The translations under genes were made by a program, and so were the position numbers. The notes under the pieces were generated by a model. It searched no databases. It had not been told where the DNA came from and saw only the letters and a program-made list of their open reading frames with translations. DNA of 18,327 bases from Pseudomonadota bacterium (GTDB taxonomy: Bacteria; Pseudomonadota; Alphaproteobacteria; Rhizobiales; Hyphomicrobiaceae): the NCBI GenBank assembly GCA_023430315.1, contig JAEZAW010000298.1, forward strand, positions 1-18,327. The letters are read 5' to 3'. Shown here in pieces: positions 15,865 through 18,327 of the stretch (within the stretch, counting starts at the first letter, position 1; each line of letters starts with the position of its first letter).

Positions 15865-17040
15865 ATGTCGATCTCCAACCAGTACCCGACGCTCGACTTC
15901 GACCTCGGCGAGACGGCCGATCAGCTCCGCGATACCGTCCGCTCTTTCACCGCCGACGAGATCGCGCCCATTGCCGCCGAGATCGACCGCACGGACCGCT
16001 TCCCCCGCGAGCTGTGGCCACGCATGGGTGCACTCGGGCTTCATGGGATCACGGTCGAGGAGGAATACGGCGGGTCGGGCCTCGGTTACCTCGAGCACGT
16101 CGTCGCCATGGAGGAGGTCTCGCGCGGCTCGGCCTCGGTCGGCCTGTCCTACGGCGCCCACTCCAACCTCTGCGTGAACCAGCTCCGCCGCAATGGCTCG
16201 GAAACGCAGAAGCGCAAGTATCTTCCGAAGCTCATCTCTGGTGAGCATGTCGGCTCGCTCGCCATGAGCGAGGCGGGCGCTGGCTCCGATGTCGTCTCGA
16301 TGCAGCTCCGCGCCGAGAAAAAGGGCGACCGCTACATCCTCAACGGCACGAAGATGTGGATCACCAATTCGCCGGACGCGCAGGTCATTGTCGTCTACGC
16401 CAAGACCGATCCGGCTGCCGGTCCGCGCGGCATTACCGCCTTCCTCGTCGAGACCAATACGCCGGGCTTCAAAGTGGCGCAGAAGCTCGACAAGCTCGGC
16501 ATGCGCGGCTCCTCGACGGGCGAGCTCGTGTTCGAGGACTGCGAGGTGCCGGCGGAGAACGTGCTCGGCGGCATCGGTAAAGGTGTGAACGTACTTATGA
16601 GCGGGCTCGACTACGAGCGCTCGGTGCTTGCCGGTGGTCCGATCGGTATCATGCAGGCGGCCATGGACGTGGTGCTGCCGTATATCCACGAGCGCAAGCA
16701 GTTCGGCGCGTCGATCGGCACATTCCAGCTCGTGCAAGGCAAGGTCGCCGACATGTACACCGAGATGAACGCGGCGCGCGCCTATGTCTACGCCGTCGCC
16801 AAGGCGTGCGACCGCGGACAGACGACGCGCAAGGATGCAGCAGGCGCGATCCTCTTCGCAGCCGAGCGCGCAACCAAGATCGCCCTCGATGCCATTCAGC
16901 TTCTCGGCGGCACCGGCTACATTAACGAGTCGCCGACGGGCCGCCTGCTGCGCGACGCCAAGCTTTACGAGATCGGTGCCGGCACGAGCGAGATCCGCCG
17001 GATGCTCATCGGCCGCGAGATCTTCAACGAGACGGCGTGA
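15865..17040 (+). CDS. ivd: Isovaleryl-CoA dehydrogenase
   Basis: FAD enzyme of leucine degradation that oxidises isovaleryl-CoA to 3-methylcrotonyl-CoA and passes electrons to electron-transfer flavoprotein. It has 391 residues, the normal length. The signature GLDYERSVLAGGPIGIMQA (248-266) contains the catalytic glutamate E251, whose position in helix G is diagnostic for this branch. SEAGAGSD (135-142), RKQFG (277-281), QLLGGTGYINE and the C-terminal GAGTSEIRRMLIGREIF are all present. I start at the ATG at 15865, where GAGG lies 7 bases upstream; the frame extends to 15706 but that part is not family-like. It is alone, with its own terminator; the methylcrotonyl-CoA carboxylase genes that often follow are not here. 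Confidence 0.96.
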   Translation: MSISNQYPTLDFDLGETADQLRDTVRSFTADEIAPIAAEIDRTDRFPRELWPRMGALGLHGITVEEEYGGSGLGYLEHVVAMEEVSRGSASVGLSYGAHSNLCVNQLRRNGSETQKRKYLPKLISGEHVGSLAMSEAGAGSDVVSMQLRAEKKGDRYILNGTKMWITNSPDAQVIVVYAKTDPAAGPRGITAFLVETNTPGFKVAQKLDKLGMRGSSTGELVFEDCEVPAENVLGGIGKGVNVLMSGLDYERSVLAGGPIGIMQAAMDVVLPYIHERKQFGASIGTFQLVQGKVADMYTEMNAARAYVYAVAKACDRGQTTRKDAAGAILFAAERATKIALDAIQLLGGTGYINESPTGRLLRDAKLYEIGAGTSEIRRMLIGREIFNETA

Positions 17041-17064
17041 CGCCGCGGCAAGAGACCTGCCAGC

Positions 17065-17123
17065 AAATCAGGCATCCTCGGCAAGTTAATCCTATCGGCC
17101 GAGGGCGTGCCTGATTTCTCCCT
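17065..17123 (+). terminator. Terminator after isovaleryl-CoA dehydrogenase
   Basis: The arms AAATCAGGCATCCTCGGC (17065-17082) and the complementary 17098-17117 pair along about 18 bases with a two-base bulge, followed by a T-rich run (CTCCCTTTT, 17118-17126). It starts 24 bases after the stop codon. Confidence 0.75.
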
Positions 17124-17124
17124 T

Positions 17125-17152
17125 TTGACAACAATCGGTCTGCGTGTAACGT
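17125..17152 (+). promoter_or_regulatory. Possible sigma-70 promoter of the TRAP receptor gene
   Basis: A perfect -35 hexamer TTGACA (17125-17130), followed after 16 bases by TAACGT (17147-17152), a weak -10. It would give a leader of about 120 bases before the ATG at 17283. The -35 touches the T-run of the preceding terminator. Confidence 0.4.
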
Positions 17153-17282
17153 TCTGCTCGACGTGGGCAGACGGTAGCGCAGATTGCTGCTGCTCACGCG
17201 GTTGTCCGTGAAGAACCGGGAACGAGATCCCTAAGAATCCGCCACCCGGCGCACTACTGCAAAATCAAAGGGAGGTTTTTTA

Positions 17283-18327
17283 ATGAAAGTCACGAAGTGG
17301 CTGGCTGCGGCATTGTCCGTGGCCGTGATGAGCACGACTGCTGTCCAGGCTCAGGACAAGCGCGTGCGCGTGCAAATGGGCGGAGCGTTTCCGTCGTCCA
17401 CGGCCATCCTCGGTCCTGCGCAGCAACGCACCGTCGACATGATGCGCAACATGTCGGGCGGCTCCATTGACGTAAAGCTATTCGAGCCAGGCGCGTTGGT
17501 CCCGGCCGGTCAGTATTTCGACGCCGTTTCTAATGGTTCATTGGACATGGCATGGACCGTGTCCGGCTTCTTCACCGGCAAGAACATCGCGTTCGCGATC
17601 TTCTCGACTGTCCCCTTTGGTCCTGAGGCCGGCGAGTATATGGCCTGGATGCGTTTCGGCGGCGGCGAGCAGTTGATGGAGGAGATGTACAAGCCGCATA
17701 AGATCGTGATCATGAACTGCGGTTTGATCCCGCCTGAAGCGTCGGGATGGTTCCGCAAGGAGATCAAGACCCTTGATGATCTAAAGGGCCTGAAGATGCG
17801 ATTCTTCGGTCTCGGTGCCAACGTCATGCAGAAGCTCGGCGTCGCAACGCAGCTTCTCCAGGCCGGCGAGATTTTCCAGGCACTGCAACTCGGGACGATC
17901 GACGCGACAGAGTTCTCCATGCCCGCCATGGATCTCACGCTCGGCTTCCATCAGGTCGCGAAGTTCTATTACTTCCCCGGCTGGCACCAGATGGCGACGC
18001 TCTCGCATCTGTTCATCTCCGAGGCGAAGTGGGCCGAATTCTCAGCTGCGCAGAAGGCCATCATCAAGTCTTCCTGCGATGCGCAAATGCTCAATCAGCT
18101 GGCCGAAGGCGAGTTCCGCCAGTTCCCAGCCATGAAGGAGCTGACCGAGAAGCACGGTGTCCAGATCAAGTTCTGGGACAAGACGTTCCTCGACGCTTTC
18201 CATGCCAAATGGCTCGAGGTTGCCAAGGAGCAATCCGAGAAAAGCGCAGACTTCAAGAAGGTCTGGGATCACTTCCAGAAATTCCGCGCCGACTACAAGA
18301 TCTGGAAGGACCACGGTTATCTGAAAT
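17283..18327 (+). CDS. TRAP transporter substrate-binding protein, DctP family, 3' end missing
   Basis: Periplasmic solute receptor of a tripartite ATP-independent transporter. 348 residues are visible and the frame is still open at the right edge, so only a few residues are probably missing. A signal peptide covers residues 1-23 (WLAAALSVAVMSTTAVQA, cut before QDKRV). The family's central segment LDDLKGLKMRFFGLGANVMQKLG (164-186) includes the conserved substrate-carboxylate arginine R173. AGEIFQALQLGTIDATEFSMP (194-214) and the FPGWHQ stretch (231-236) place it near the TakP-like and mannitol/chloroaromatic group, whose members bind 2-oxo or aromatic acids. GGGAGG lies 7 bases before the ATG. 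Genes for the small and large membrane subunits should follow outside the window. Confidence 0.94.
   Translation, partial: MKVTKWLAAALSVAVMSTTAVQAQDKRVRVQMGGAFPSSTAILGPAQQRTVDMMRNMSGGSIDVKLFEPGALVPAGQYFDAVSNGSLDMAWTVSGFFTGKNIAFAIFSTVPFGPEAGEYMAWMRFGGGEQLMEEMYKPHKIVIMNCGLIPPEASGWFRKEIKTLDDLKGLKMRFFGLGANVMQKLGVATQLLQAGEIFQALQLGTIDATEFSMPAMDLTLGFHQVAKFYYFPGWHQMATLSHLFISEAKWAEFSAAQKAIIKSSCDAQMLNQLAEGEFRQFPAMKELTEKHGVQIKFWDKTFLDAFHAKWLEVAKEQSEKSADFKKVWDHFQKFRADYKIWKDHGYLK

Noticed and set aside
17160..17270. tRNA-like stretch GTAGCGCAGATTG upstream of the TRAP gene
   Set aside because: No matching acceptor stem, anticodon arm or T-arm could be formed.

Overview
The window is a high-GC alphaproteobacterial chromosome segment, most likely from the order Hyphomicrobiales. 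The evidence is the F1-type atpH-A-G-D gene order without F0 genes, the leucine-degradation acyl-CoA dehydrogenase, a DUF4189 exported protein, a tiny Lys/Ala-rich histone-like protein and a TRAP solute receptor. I cannot go below order level. No tRNA, rRNA, CRISPR array, insertion sequence or phage gene was recognised.

Layout. Positions 1-4003 (minus strand) carry the F1 ATP synthase operon atpH-atpA-atpG-atpD, with atpD cut by the left edge. A 434-base leader follows (4004-4437) and holds two adjacent, related long palindromes. Positions 4438-8693 (minus) hold a four-gene unit: an overlapping pair of acyl-CoA dehydrogenases, a DenD-like sugar-acid dehydrogenase and a D-2-hydroxyacid dehydrogenase. 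A strong intrinsic terminator at 8783-8814 separates it from a second minus-strand unit (8862-11613): lysR, an RraA/HMG-aldolase-like gene and an unrecognised 366-residue gene. The lysR leader carries a textbook LysR box (ATAC-N7-GTAT) with a third half-site. Together these look like an acid-catabolism locus: aldolase-like enzyme, CoA-ester oxidation, and oxidation or reduction of 2-hydroxy acids. No CoA ligase, hydratase or thiolase is present here, so the substrate cannot be named.

Positions 11772-12346 (plus) encode a 56-residue histone-H1-like peptide and then a small exported acidic protein; a hairpin between them overlaps the second gene's ribosome binding site. rlmB (12495-13277, minus) follows. 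Positions 13278-14461 are poorly explained. They contain a dense cluster of the heptamer TTGCGTC, one reading frame interrupted by a single amber codon, several hairpins and one DnaA-box-like site. A small hypothetical gene (14462-14710, plus) converges on a DUF4189 exported protein gene (14738-15589, minus).

Positions 15865-17040 (plus) encode isovaleryl-CoA dehydrogenase with its own terminator. A TRAP transporter substrate-binding protein gene starts at 17283 and runs off the right edge.

The most interesting items are the split, complementary acyl-CoA dehydrogenase pair, the unrecognised protein in the rraA unit, the paired palindromes before the atp operon, and the TTGCGTC cluster with its interrupted frame. 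None is proven to be a new system from sequence alone.
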